Assembly: GCA_963734815.1 (NCBI GenBank)
Contig: CAVTIH010000002.1
Location: forward strand, 1,364,001 to 1,428,000
Source: Palsa-744 sp963734815
GTDB taxonomy: Bacteria > Actinomycetota > Thermoleophilia > Solirubrobacterales > Solirubrobacteraceae
DNA length: 64,000 bases
Reading direction: 5' to 3'
Part shown: positions 1 through 8,677 of the stretch, one piece after another
How positions within the stretch are numbered: the first letter of the stretch is position 1
Layout: each line of letters starts with the position of its first letter
The notes under the pieces: model-generated
Database searches by the model: none
What the model was told of the DNA's origin: nothing
What the model saw: only the letters and a program-made list of their open reading frames with translations
Translations under genes and position numbers: made by a program

Positions 1-1
1 C

Positions 2-733
2 GGCACGATCGAGGTGGCGGGCCCCAGCGCCGCCGCCGACGTGCGCGAGGTGGCTGACACGATGCTCGCCCACGGCGCCGAGCAGGTACTGATCGACGGC
101 GCCATCGACCGCCGCGCCGCCTCCTCACCGGCGGTATCCGACGGCCTCATCATGTCCACCGGCGCGGCTCTGCACGAGGAGATCGAGCAGGTGGTGGCGC
201 GCACCCGCGAGGCCGTCGAGCTCGTACGCCTGCCCGAGTTGGACCAGCCTCATGTGCGCGAGATCGCCGCGTCCAACGCCACCAGCATGCTCGTCGGCGC
301 TCCGGAGGAGGAGCCGCTCACGCTGCACCCCCGCTTCGTGCTCACCAGCACCGCCGCGGACATCGGCCAGTTGCTGCGCGCGCGGCCCACGGCCAGCCAC
401 CTGGTCGTACGCGGGGCGCTGTGCGAGCCGTTCCTCGCGGAGCTGCTGAACGCCCGCGATTTGGCCCCGCCCACCCGAGCGCTCGAGCTGGTCGTCGCCG
501 ACCCGACCAAGGTGTTCCTCACCGATCACGGCGTCGCGTGGTACCGCCACCAGGGCATCTCGATCGCGGTGCTCGCCTCGATCGATCTGCGCGCGCTCAC
601 TGTCAACCCGGTCGCACCGCAGTCGCACCGCTTCGACTCACCACGCATGCGCGCACTGCTGGAGGAGGCGATCCCCGGCCTGCCGGTGTTCGACGTACGC
701 GACCCCACCCACCACCTGGTGCCCGCGGCATGA
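2..733 (+). CDS. KamB-like protein, 5' end outside window
   Basis: The reading frame is open from the first bases, so the N-terminus is missing; the GTG at 14 is probably an internal codon. The visible part carries 'VLIDGAIDRRAASSP' and 'STGAALHEEIEQVV', which resemble my recollection of KamB, a proposed reactivation subunit of lysine 5,6-aminomutase; this is family resemblance from memory, not a search. The C-terminal half has short alternating hydrophobic stretches and no membrane segment. Its TGA overlaps the ATG of the lysyl-tRNA synthetase gene (ATGA), so the two are translationally coupled. That partner makes a lysine-related role attractive but does not prove it. It could instead be an uncharacterised conserved protein. 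Confidence 0.5.
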   Translation, partial: GTIEVAGPSAAADVREVADTMLAHGAEQVLIDGAIDRRAASSPAVSDGLIMSTGAALHEEIEQVVARTREAVELVRLPELDQPHVREIAASNATSMLVGAPEEEPLTLHPRFVLTSTAADIGQLLRARPTASHLVVRGALCEPFLAELLNARDLAPPTRALELVVADPTKVFLTDHGVAWYRHQGISIAVLASIDLRALTVNPVAPQSHRFDSPRMRALLEEAIPGLPVFDVRDPTHHLVPAA

Positions 734-2319
734 GCGCGCCGGAGGAGCTCGAGCAGGCCGGAGCGAGCGCCGGCGCCGGGGCGTCCGAACATGCGAGCGA
801 GCCCGCGGGGAATGGTGCCGGCGATCCCGGCAGCGCGGATGAACGCCGCGCGAAGATGGAGCGCCTGCGCGGCGAGGGCGTCGAGCCCTATCCGCACATC
901 ATCTCCTCCGCGCGTAAGCCGCGCACCTGGATCGCCGACGTCCAGGCCGCCCACGACCCCGCCACGCTCGCGGTCGGTGTACACGAGGGCCTCGCCTACC
1001 GTGTCGCCGGACGTCTGATCGCGCGCCGCGGCCACGCCAAGTACACGTTCTTCGACCTGCGCGACCAGTCTGCCTCGATGCAGGTGGTTGCGCGTCGCGA
1101 GGAGCTGGGCGAGGAGTCCTACAAACGCATGGTCGGCCTCGACATCGGCGACATCGTGACCGTCGAGGGCGTCGTCTACATCACCCAGCGCGGACAGCTC
1201 GTGCTCGCGGTGAGCGCCTGCACGCTGCTCGCCAAGGCGCTGCGCCCACCCCCCGATCGCTACCACGGGATGGAGGACCAGGGCACGCGCTACCGCTACC
1301 GCGAACTGGACCTGCTCGCCAACGAGCAGACCCGCACGATGTTCTTCAGGCGCACGAAGATGATCGAGGCGATCCACGACTTCCTGCGCGAGCACGGCTT
1401 CACGCAGGTCGAGACACCGATGCTGCAGACGCTCGCCGGCGGCGCGGCGTCGCGACCGTTCGTGACGCACCACAACGCGCTTGACGTCGACGTCTACCTG
1501 CGGATCTCGGTGGAGCTCTACCTCAACCGCTGCATTGTGGGGGGCCTGGAGAACATCTACGACCTCGGGCGCGCCTTCCGCAACGAGGGGATCTCCCACC
1601 GGCACAGCCCCGAGTTCACGATCCTGGAGTGGATGATGAGCTACGCCGACTACTGGGACGTCGCGAAGTTCACCGAAGACATGGCGGAGAGCGTCGCGCT
1701 GCGCACGCTGGGAACAACCAAGGTCGAGCAGTACGACGGGCGCGTGGTCGACCTCGCGACCCCATGGCGGCGGATCACGCTGCGCGAGGCAATCGCCGAC
1801 GCCGTCGGGATCGACTACCTGGAGGCCTCGCGCGAGCAGCTGATCGAGGCGGCCGGCGAGACCGCCGTAGGCGGCGATCCTGACATCACCTGGGCGAAGC
1901 TGGTGGACGCGATCTACGTCAAGCACGTCGAACCGACGCTGTACGAGCCGACGCACGTGTTCGACTTCCCTGTCGACCTGTTCCCGATCTGCAAGCGCCA
2001 CTCCGAGGATCCGCGACTCTCCGAGCATTTCGACTCGGTGATCCGCGGGATGGAGATCCTCAGCGGCGACACCGAGCTCAACGATCCGGTCGACCAGCTC
2101 AACCGTTTCGTGATCCAACGCCAGCAGGCCTCCAGCGACGGGGGCGACGACGGCGACCAGCCGCAACCCAACGATGAGGAGTACGTACGCGCGCTCGAAT
2201 ATGGGATGGCGCCCACCGCCGGCGGCGGGCTCGGCGTCGATCGGCTGCTGATGGTGCTGACCGGCGTCGAGTCGGTGCGCGAGGTCGTGCCGTTCCCCAC
2301 GCTGCGAGCCCGGGGGTAG
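730..2319 (+). CDS. lysS: Lysyl-tRNA synthetase, class II
   Basis: Charges tRNA-Lys with lysine in the cytoplasm. The 529-residue product has a low-complexity Ala/Gly/Glu-rich N-terminal tail of about 40 residues. An OB-fold anticodon-binding domain follows (GRLIARRGHAKYTFFDLRD, then the DIGDIVTVEG strand), and then the class II core. Motif 2 is visible as 'FRNEGISHRHSPEFT', and the C-terminal motif 3 as 'GGGLGVDRLLMVLTG' ending in VVPFP. The acidic insert SSDGGDDGDQPQPNDEE precedes motif 3. Because the anticodon domain is present, it is not the shorter EpmA/PoxA paralogue. The ATG at 730 overlaps the upstream stop codon. A GC-rich hairpin follows the stop. Confidence 0.9.
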   Translation: MSAPEELEQAGASAGAGASEHASEPAGNGAGDPGSADERRAKMERLRGEGVEPYPHIISSARKPRTWIADVQAAHDPATLAVGVHEGLAYRVAGRLIARRGHAKYTFFDLRDQSASMQVVARREELGEESYKRMVGLDIGDIVTVEGVVYITQRGQLVLAVSACTLLAKALRPPPDRYHGMEDQGTRYRYRELDLLANEQTRTMFFRRTKMIEAIHDFLREHGFTQVETPMLQTLAGGAASRPFVTHHNALDVDVYLRISVELYLNRCIVGGLENIYDLGRAFRNEGISHRHSPEFTILEWMMSYADYWDVAKFTEDMAESVALRTLGTTKVEQYDGRVVDLATPWRRITLREAIADAVGIDYLEASREQLIEAAGETAVGGDPDITWAKLVDAIYVKHVEPTLYEPTHVFDFPVDLFPICKRHSEDPRLSEHFDSVIRGMEILSGDTELNDPVDQLNRFVIQRQQASSDGGDDGDQPQPNDEEYVRALEYGMAPTAGGGLGVDRLLMVLTGVESVREVVPFPTLRARG

Positions 2320-2323
2320 ATAA

Positions 2324-2350
2324 GGGCCCGCCGCAATCTGCGACGGGCCC
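2324..2350 (+). terminator. GC-rich hairpin after lysS
   Basis: GGGCCCG and CGGGCCC pair, with an inner CGCA/TGCG stem and one mismatch, starting 4 nt after the lysS stop. No T-tract follows. It lies between convergent genes, so a terminator for lysS is the simplest reading. Confidence 0.6.
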
Positions 2351-2512
2351 CGAGTATTACCACTGCAACTGCCTGTTACAGAACCGCTCGACCGCTACTC
2401 GCTGGCCGTTGCTTGGTTCATAGAGGTCCAAGGGCATGCCGCTCTTCGAACCTATCCGACCCGTCGTTGGCTTGCAATGAATGTTTCCGACATCTGGATT
2501 GACCGCCTCGAG

Positions 2513-5398
2513 TTAAGCCTTTTGCGGCTTTTTGTGCCTTTTCCGCTGGCAGCCGGTGATCGCGATCTTCGTCGCCCGCTTGACCCGCGCCCCGTTCTGC
2601 CCGACGATCGTCGTCGGCATCGAGAGGCCCTTGGAGCCGCATAAGCCTTTGGGCGTAATGCCCGCGAGCGCCGAGTCGGGCCCCTCCGGCAGATCCGCTT
2701 CAAAGCTCGCGATCGGTGCGTCCGGGACCCCCCCAAAAGTGCTTGAGGTGATTTTCGTCTTCGAGCCGATGTGCGTTTCACCGGCGAGGTAGACGGTCAC
2801 CCCGTCGCCCTGCAGCACGAACACCAGTTCCGGGTACCGTGTTCCGCCGTGCGAGACGAAGTAGGCCGGGCCTTCCAATGGCACCGGCAGCACGGGCGTG
2901 CGCACGATCCCGGTCCCCACGTCCGACGCGGCCGGACAGTTCGCCGGGTTCACGTCGAACGTGGCCCCCCTGCAAGCTTGCTGCAGCGTATGCAGTCGCG
3001 CCGGGAGCTTCTTGGGGATTTCGAAGTGGATCGAGCGGATCGCCGCTTCGCCCGTTTGCTGCGCGATCTTGATGTTCAGCGCAGCGCCGTCGCCGATGTC
3101 GCTGGCGTTGCCCTTGGTCGTCGCCGAGAGCGACGGTTTGAACGGGAGCGCCGCGCAGTTCGCCACCTGGAAGCGGCTGGACGGGGCCGCCGTCGCGCCG
3201 TCGGTACTGGTGAGCGATGAGGTCACGTGGAGTTCTTCGCAGGTGGTTGGGTTGACCGTGAATTCGCTGCGGTCGATGTCCACGTTGATCGTCCTGATGT
3301 CGAGCGGGATGCCTTCAAGGATGGCCGGAAGTGGGTTGCTGGCGATCGTCAGGGCGCCCGTCGTCGGGTTCACGGCGATCGATGCACGGACTATCTCTCG
3401 GCCGACCCCTCCGTTGCCCCTGAGCGTAAACGGTCCCGCCACCGTCGGGAGGACGATCGATAGGCCGAATGGCTCATTGTCGTACGGGCCTGTCAGGTAG
3501 ACGCGACCGCCCTCGAGCCAGTAGGGGTCTGCGCCGGGGCCCACCGCCACCGTGGCCTGGCCGATCTGGCTTGCTTGCCCGCACGCGCCTTCCCCCGCCT
3601 GTGGTTCGCCGCACAGCGGGATCTTCGAGAGCAACCCCAACAGGCCGGGGGGTGTGGTGACCGAGAGGCCGCCGAGGTCCTGTTCGCCGTCGCCGCGGGC
3701 GATCGTCACCGTCTCGTCGCTGAAGCCTCCCGCCTGAGGGTTCGTGGTGCCGGCCGTCAGCGTGGGAGAGAAGCCGCGGGCGCCACAGCCGGAACTGATG
3801 GAGAAGCCGCTGCTTGGTTGGGAGGCTGGGTTGCCGTCCCACGGGGTGAGCTGGGAGGTCGTCGTGTACGTGCCGCAGGAGGACGGTGCCACCAGCAGCG
3901 CCCGCGGCCCGCCGAAGAAGTGCAGCTTCACTTCGCCGAAGGGGAGTTGGGGAAGGTAGAAGCCAGTCATCGGATCTTCGCCGAGCTTCACGCTCAGCTG
4001 CCCCGTGCTCGGGTCGAGCTTCACTTCGCCCGCGAGCTTGATGATCGCTCCGCCGCCTTCCGCGACCAGGTAGAGCGCTAACAGCGATTTGAATGGGTTG
4101 GAGCCAGCGCCCGGGAGATTGCCCTGCTGGGCGAGGTATACCGAGCCCTTGAGGGGCGCTTCCAGCAGCGGGGTGACGATTTCGGCCAACCCGAGCTTCG
4201 ATTCGTCTGGGCAGTTCGCCGGCTGTTTCGATTCCAGATTGATGCCGGCCAGTTCCCCTTTGGCTTCTTCTGCTTCTTTCGCCGGTTCTCCGCCCCGGAG
4301 CAGGGGGCACGCGCCCAAGCCATTTGTCGCCGACGGTGAGACCGTCATGCCGGCCGGCAACGCGACGACCGCCTCCTTGAGGTCGGACTCGGCCAGCCGA
4401 GCCGCGTCGTCTTCCGAGTAATAGCCCGTGAAGCTTTTTTCCTGAGGGATGGCTAGGTCGATTTCGAAGCCTGTTGGCATTTCCGGTTCAGCCGGCTCCG
4501 CGACCTGCGCCGAGAGCGTTGGGTTGAACGGGATTTGGTTGCAGCCGGTCGCACTCGGCGAACTGGCTTCCTCGCGCAGGAACTTTCCGGGTTCTTCCCA
4601 CGAGTTGGCGCTCACTGTCGCCGTCAGCGGCTCGCCCGCGCACGCTGACGATAGCGTCAGCAGCGACGCGTTCGTCCGTGCCACGGGGCAGCTCCTGCCG
4701 CTGGGTTCGCCTTGTTCGAGGCAGCTGCCTCGTTGCTTGTCGTGGCTTTCGGCCGACGGCTCACCCCACAGGGTCAGCGCCACTCCGTAGAGATCGGCCT
4801 TCCCCAGGATGTCCGAGGTGGTCGCCGAGAAACCGTAGTCGCCACCGGTCCGTATCTTGCCGACGATATGAACCACGATCCCGGCGATCTCGAAGCCAAG
4901 CTCGGCAGGCACCCCCCGTGGAGTGACCATATCGAAAACCGGCACCTCCCCCGAAGACCTGCCTTTGGCAGCCGCCAGTTGGATATCGGCGACCCCCACG
5001 GCAGACGCATTGGGGCATTCAAAGGCGGTATCGAGCTCGGTTTCGGTGCACTTTTCTGTGGTGGTTTCCGGATTCACTGTTACGCCGGTGGGAAGACCCA
5101 CTTCGATTTCCTTTGCGAGGCCACTGGGGACCGGTTCAAGTTCGGCTTCCGCCGCGATCGATCCCGCTTCGGGCGCGTGGGTGGCGAATTCGACCGTCGT
5201 CGTGATGGCGTATGGATGGGAACCGGCCTGCGTAGCAGGTTCCTGGTTTTCTCCCACGATCACATCTGTGAACTTGTTGATCCCGAATGGATGCGCTTCG
5301 CTCGCCCTGGCCATGCCCGTTGTCACAAACCCAATCAGCACCACCATTGCCACGGCCCCGGGGAGCGCCCGCAACGCCGCCGACGCTCCGCGCATCAT
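2513..5398 (-). CDS. Large secreted repeat protein of unknown function
   Basis: I do not recognise a named function. The 961-residue product starts at the ATG at 5398, whose ATGA overlaps the stop of the upstream gene; an apparent N-terminal extension beyond this would lie inside that gene. A signal peptide is clear (MMRGASAALRALPG, then a VAMVVLIGFV core). The mature protein is rich in Gly, Pro, Thr and Ser and contains several diverged copies of a module. Each module opens with a Cys followed by PFNPTLSA-, FSPTLTA- or PFKPSLSA-type strands, suggesting tandem beta-sandwich domains joined by disulfides. The C-terminus is strongly basic (CQRKRHKKPQKA). An extracellular or cell-surface role is inferred. 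It is last in a three-gene run of exported proteins. Confidence 0.75.
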   Translation of the reverse strand: MMRGASAALRALPGAVAMVVLIGFVTTGMARASEAHPFGINKFTDVIVGENQEPATQAGSHPYAITTTVEFATHAPEAGSIAAEAELEPVPSGLAKEIEVGLPTGVTVNPETTTEKCTETELDTAFECPNASAVGVADIQLAAAKGRSSGEVPVFDMVTPRGVPAELGFEIAGIVVHIVGKIRTGGDYGFSATTSDILGKADLYGVALTLWGEPSAESHDKQRGSCLEQGEPSGRSCPVARTNASLLTLSSACAGEPLTATVSANSWEEPGKFLREEASSPSATGCNQIPFNPTLSAQVAEPAEPEMPTGFEIDLAIPQEKSFTGYYSEDDAARLAESDLKEAVVALPAGMTVSPSATNGLGACPLLRGGEPAKEAEEAKGELAGINLESKQPANCPDESKLGLAEIVTPLLEAPLKGSVYLAQQGNLPGAGSNPFKSLLALYLVAEGGGAIIKLAGEVKLDPSTGQLSVKLGEDPMTGFYLPQLPFGEVKLHFFGGPRALLVAPSSCGTYTTTSQLTPWDGNPASQPSSGFSISSGCGARGFSPTLTAGTTNPQAGGFSDETVTIARGDGEQDLGGLSVTTPPGLLGLLSKIPLCGEPQAGEGACGQASQIGQATVAVGPGADPYWLEGGRVYLTGPYDNEPFGLSIVLPTVAGPFTLRGNGGVGREIVRASIAVNPTTGALTIASNPLPAILEGIPLDIRTINVDIDRSEFTVNPTTCEELHVTSSLTSTDGATAAPSSRFQVANCAALPFKPSLSATTKGNASDIGDGAALNIKIAQQTGEAAIRSIHFEIPKKLPARLHTLQQACRGATFDVNPANCPAASDVGTGIVRTPVLPVPLEGPAYFVSHGGTRYPELVFVLQGDGVTVYLAGETHIGSKTKITSSTFGGVPDAPIASFEADLPEGPDSALAGITPKGLCGSKGLSMPTTIVGQNGARVKRATKIAITGCQRKRHKKPQKA

Positions 5399-7569
5399 CG
5401 CCCGCCCCCTCTGCCGTTGCCCTGCTTCGCTTTCACGCCGTACTGCCTCCGCGCCCGCGCCCGGCAGCTCGCCCGCCGCCTCCTCGGCCGCTTCGCGCAC
5501 GCCTTCAGCGCCTTTGCCAGCTTCTGCGCGCGCGTCGACGGCTTCTTGGGCGTTGCCTGCGGTTTGCTCACCGGACTGGGCGCTTGCGGCGGCGGCACGA
5601 CGTTCCCGTCTCCCATCAGCGTCACGCTCGACGGCGCCCCGAATATCGGGGCTGTCGCGGGCACGCCGCGACACCGTTCTTCGCTTTCGCACGGACTGGG
5701 CGAGGGCGGGTTCTGGCCCGCCAGGCCACCGTCGATGCGCACGTCGTAGACGTCTACGTTGTCGTCCTGATCCTGCGACACAAGCGACTGGCGCGTGAAG
5801 AGGAACACATCTTCGCCCGCTTCGCTGGCGTCGCCGAAGTAGGACGGTTCTGGGCTCTTACCGGTGGACAACAAATACAGACACCCGCCGCTCTCTTGGC
5901 CTTCTCCGGCTTCGCAGCTGCCCGTGCCTTCCTGCTCCCACTCGTAGACGTCCATCTGTCCATTGGTATCCTCTGGCACAAGCGCTTCGTCGGTCTGGAA
6001 GAAGACACGTGTTCCCTGGGCAGACAGGTTGCGCGTCATGAATGCGCTCAATGGCGAGTTGGGAGCGGTGCTTTCGTTCTCCGAGAGATAGGCTCCCTTG
6101 CCCGCCATGGCGTTCCCCGGATTGCAGGTCACGCAGCGAAGGTTGGTGACCGAGAACGGCTCGCTGGCGTCGTACAGATAAGCCTCGTTCTTTCCAGCGT
6201 TGTCGTAGCTCGTCAGTTTTGCCACGGAGCTGATCAGCACCTTCGTCCCATCGGGAGATACACGCGATGTCTTATATCCCCCGTCGGGCGAGCCCGGCTC
6301 GTCGTTGGTGAACCCCTCCCAATCACTTGTATCAGAAGCCTTGTTGAGCCTGGCCATGAACGTCACGGGAATTGCGGCACCCGCGTGCCACTCGTAGAGA
6401 TTGACCCCATCGAGCAGTTCTTCGGCTTTTTCATGATTGCCGTTTTCGTTGGCGGCAAGCACCCCTTCGGCGACGAAGTAGACGTACGACCCGTCGTTTG
6501 ACACACCCACGACCCCGAGCACCCCAGCTCCCGCTCCGGCGAGCTGTTCGCGCGCGCCGCCGGGGCTGGAGGTGTCGCGAGCGACATTGAAGCGATACAG
6601 CTCGCCGCCTTCGGTGTAGAAGGCGAATGACCCGCTGGGCGTCGCCGCCCTCCACTGCGCCTCGCCAGCCGAAACCTCGATCGTTCCGGGGAGGTCCCCG
6701 CCCGCTTCTCGCATATATACCTTTTGGCTTTCGCCACGTTCGGAAAAGAAGATGCGCGATCCATCTTCGGAGATCGCGTTCTGGTCGTATGGGTATTCCC
6801 CTTCATCGGCTTCCGATTCGGTAGGTCCCGCGACGGTTCCCGCTTCCGGGATCCTCCCTTCGGCTTCCCCGACGAAGACCAGTTGCCCGGTTTCCCTGTC
6901 CCACTCGTAGAGGTATGGTGCGTGTTCGGGATCCGCGACACCGGCGAGCACTTCCCTTTTGGCCTCAATCATGATATGGGAGCCATCTGGCGTCGCCGCG
7001 GCAAGGGCCACACCGCCCGGACCCGCTGCGATCAGCCTGTATTCACCGGTCAGGTTGTTGCGGAGGTAGAGGTTGTTCTCGTTTGCCCTGGCGCCGGGCG
7101 CCAGCAGCTGGCCTTCCTCTTCCGAGACGACCACGACCGCTTCGTCGCCGTTGTCCGTCAATCCGAGCACCTGCGCTTCCGCGGGCGGTTCGGTCAGCGG
7201 GAGCAGGCCCTGCGTGGACCAGCCGAGGCTTCCGCGCATGCTCAGATAGGTGGGTAATTCCGATGCGCCCGGGATCGCCGGGAATGGCACGACCGAGTAG
7301 TAGCTCAGGCTTTCCCCCGACGGCGAGCTCTGCACGAAACCGGGCCTGCCCACTGCGTCGGTCGTGTTCTTGTCCACCGGCGAGACCTGCTCGTAGGCCC
7401 GGCAGTCCGGTAATTGCGATCCATACCGCTCTGCATCGCGCGCCTGTTCGGTTTCCGCTGGACACGCCTGAGCGGACGTAGAGATGCCGCACACGCCGCC
7501 AACCGAGATGAGTGTCGCAAGCAGCGCGCTCCGCAACGCCGCACTCCCACGATGGACCCAGACCTCCAT
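5395..7569 (-). CDS. Secreted beta-propeller-like (PD40/WD40-type) protein
   Basis: The 724-residue product has a signal peptide (SALLATLISVGGVCGISTSAQA) and then 'LPDCRAYEQVSPVDKN', a signature I associate with a large Solirubrobacterales paralogue family. Several blades resemble PD40/TolB-type propeller repeats, for example TPDGSHIMIEA, SEDGSRIFFSE, SNDGSYVYFVA and SPDGTKVLISS. The Arg/Lys-rich tail (KALKACAKRPRRRRASC) is also typical of this family as I remember it. Binding of cell-surface polymer is a guess; no catalytic motif is visible. The start ATG lies 8 nt after the upstream gene and has no clear ribosome binding site, so coupling is likely. The stop overlaps the next start. Confidence 0.75.
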   Translation of the reverse strand: MEVWVHRGSAALRSALLATLISVGGVCGISTSAQACPAETEQARDAERYGSQLPDCRAYEQVSPVDKNTTDAVGRPGFVQSSPSGESLSYYSVVPFPAIPGASELPTYLSMRGSLGWSTQGLLPLTEPPAEAQVLGLTDNGDEAVVVVSEEEGQLLAPGARANENNLYLRNNLTGEYRLIAAGPGGVALAAATPDGSHIMIEAKREVLAGVADPEHAPYLYEWDRETGQLVFVGEAEGRIPEAGTVAGPTESEADEGEYPYDQNAISEDGSRIFFSERGESQKVYMREAGGDLPGTIEVSAGEAQWRAATPSGSFAFYTEGGELYRFNVARDTSSPGGAREQLAGAGAGVLGVVGVSNDGSYVYFVAEGVLAANENGNHEKAEELLDGVNLYEWHAGAAIPVTFMARLNKASDTSDWEGFTNDEPGSPDGGYKTSRVSPDGTKVLISSVAKLTSYDNAGKNEAYLYDASEPFSVTNLRCVTCNPGNAMAGKGAYLSENESTAPNSPLSAFMTRNLSAQGTRVFFQTDEALVPEDTNGQMDVYEWEQEGTGSCEAGEGQESGGCLYLLSTGKSPEPSYFGDASEAGEDVFLFTRQSLVSQDQDDNVDVYDVRIDGGLAGQNPPSPSPCESEERCRGVPATAPIFGAPSSVTLMGDGNVVPPPQAPSPVSKPQATPKKPSTRAQKLAKALKACAKRPRRRRASCRARARRQYGVKAKQGNGRGGGR

Positions 7570-7577
7570 CAGGGTAT

Positions 7578-8297
7578 CTACACCCCCCAGCTGTCGCCGT
7601 TGCTCAGCACAACGCTTGCCGTGTCTTCAAGAGTGGCTTCTTCACCATTAAGACTCAAGTGGCTGCCCGATGGCTTAAAGGCCACCGTTCTTGACGTTTT
7701 ATGCGTTGCCTGTTCTGGCAGTTCGGCGTCCTGCGTCCCTTTGACGGGAAACGTTCCTTTCTCGCTGCAGCTTTTACCTTCCACGCTGTTGATTTTTATT
7801 TCCACAAGCGTTTCACTGCCCGCTTTGGGTTTAAATTCATCTTCAACTTCTTTTGTTGTCGCGTTTTCAATCAGCTGGCCCACAAATGAAAATTTGAAGT
7901 TCGGCACCGTACAGTTTTTGAAGGTTTCTTTGCTATTGCCTACTTCACATTCTTCGAATTTGGCTTCGCCCTGCGACACACCGGCAGGTTCGATCTCGCC
8001 GGTAACTTTGGATTTTTTGCAGGTGATGAGGATTTCCGCTTTGAGAATTGAGCTTTTCAGCTTTGTCACGCCACTTGTGCCACTGATGGTCAAAGCTTCT
8101 TTGACTTCAACTGATTCCCACGCTCCGCCGGCATCTGTTTTTGCACAGTTGCTTTCTTCGTATTTGGTTCCCGACCCGCCCGTGCTTTTTAGGCACACCG
8201 AGAAGACGGAGGACGTGGCCGATGCCGGCACGGACGCAAACGCGCCCACGAAGACCATCGCCATGGCCGTCAGCAGAGTCAACCTGAATCCCGACAT
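7578..8297 (-). CDS. Small secreted protein of unknown function
   Basis: The 239-residue product has a clean signal peptide (FRLTLLTAMAMVFVGAFASVPASA). The rest is Ser/Thr/Lys/Glu-rich, beta-type and contains several Cys, for example in VCLKSTGG, ITCKKSKV and EECEVGN. I recognise no named domain. The ATG at 8297 is chosen because a GGAGAGG-type ribosome binding site precedes it and the signal peptide begins there; an ATG eight codons upstream is less likely. Base composition is clearly richer in A and T than in its neighbours, for example in runs such as TTTTGAAGG. This could reflect recent transfer or relaxed composition. It is the first gene of the three-gene exported-protein operon. Confidence 0.7.
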   Translation of the reverse strand: MSGFRLTLLTAMAMVFVGAFASVPASATSSVFSVCLKSTGGSGTKYEESNCAKTDAGGAWESVEVKEALTISGTSGVTKLKSSILKAEILITCKKSKVTGEIEPAGVSQGEAKFEECEVGNSKETFKNCTVPNFKFSFVGQLIENATTKEVEDEFKPKAGSETLVEIKINSVEGKSCSEKGTFPVKGTQDAELPEQATHKTSRTVAFKPSGSHLSLNGEEATLEDTASVVLSNGDSWGV

Positions 8298-8677
8298 CGA
8301 TGCCTCTCCTCTCCCCGGCAACCCCGAGGCAGTCTATGGCTTCCCCCGTGCGCACCACCCGCCAAAGCGCTCGGCACGTCCGGCCCTTTTCCCCATCGGC
8401 CTTCCGCGGCAGCCCCAGCGCTCTTCCTCTGGGCTCCGCTCGAGGCTCAACCCACCATGCACGATCCAGACCTCGCCGTCAAGGCCGCTCGTGCCCTGCG
8501 CTCCCCAAAGACCTGCTAAGCTGCGGCTAAGATTTCAGTAGCGGATCACGCTAAACGCGCCTCCCGCCCCGCGAGCCGGGTGCCGGCAGGGCGCAAAGAG
8601 CGGCCGGCCACCCACCCCCAAAGAGCGGCTCGGCCGCCAACCACCACCCATACCCAAACCAAGGAGCACCCAAGCAA
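8298..8677. other. Divergent intergenic region and dnaK leader
   Basis: This 380-bp stretch separates the minus-strand secreted-protein operon from dnaK. It holds the ribosome binding site of the 8297 gene, the putative HspR operator at 8513-8535, and a leader of roughly 140 nt before dnaK. The leader carries two direct copies of CAAAGAGCGGC (near 8593 and 8620) and AGGAG at 8662-8666. I see no small gene or riboswitch fold in it. Confidence 0.7.
8513..8535 (+). promoter_or_regulatory. Putative HspR operator upstream of dnaK
   Basis: CTAAGCTGCGGCTAAG embedded in a 23-bp block is repeated with two substitutions directly before clpB (12853-12875). The same genome segment encodes HspR, whose known Streptomyces operator (HAIR) is a similar inverted repeat upstream of exactly these genes. 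Operator function is inferred from this pairing. Confidence 0.7.

Noticed and set aside
526..2166. Long open frame antisense to lysS
   Set aside because: High GC makes stop codons rare on the opposite strand. The translation is His/Arg/Val-rich without motifs, and the sense strand encodes a clear synthetase.
2324..2350. tRNA-like fold after lysS
   Set aside because: Only one stem-loop can be drawn; no T-loop, anticodon arm or CCA region. A terminator-type hairpin fits better.
7578..8297. Phage or insertion-sequence remnant because of lower GC
   Set aside because: No transposase, integrase or terminal repeats; a signal peptide and operon position fit a native secreted protein.
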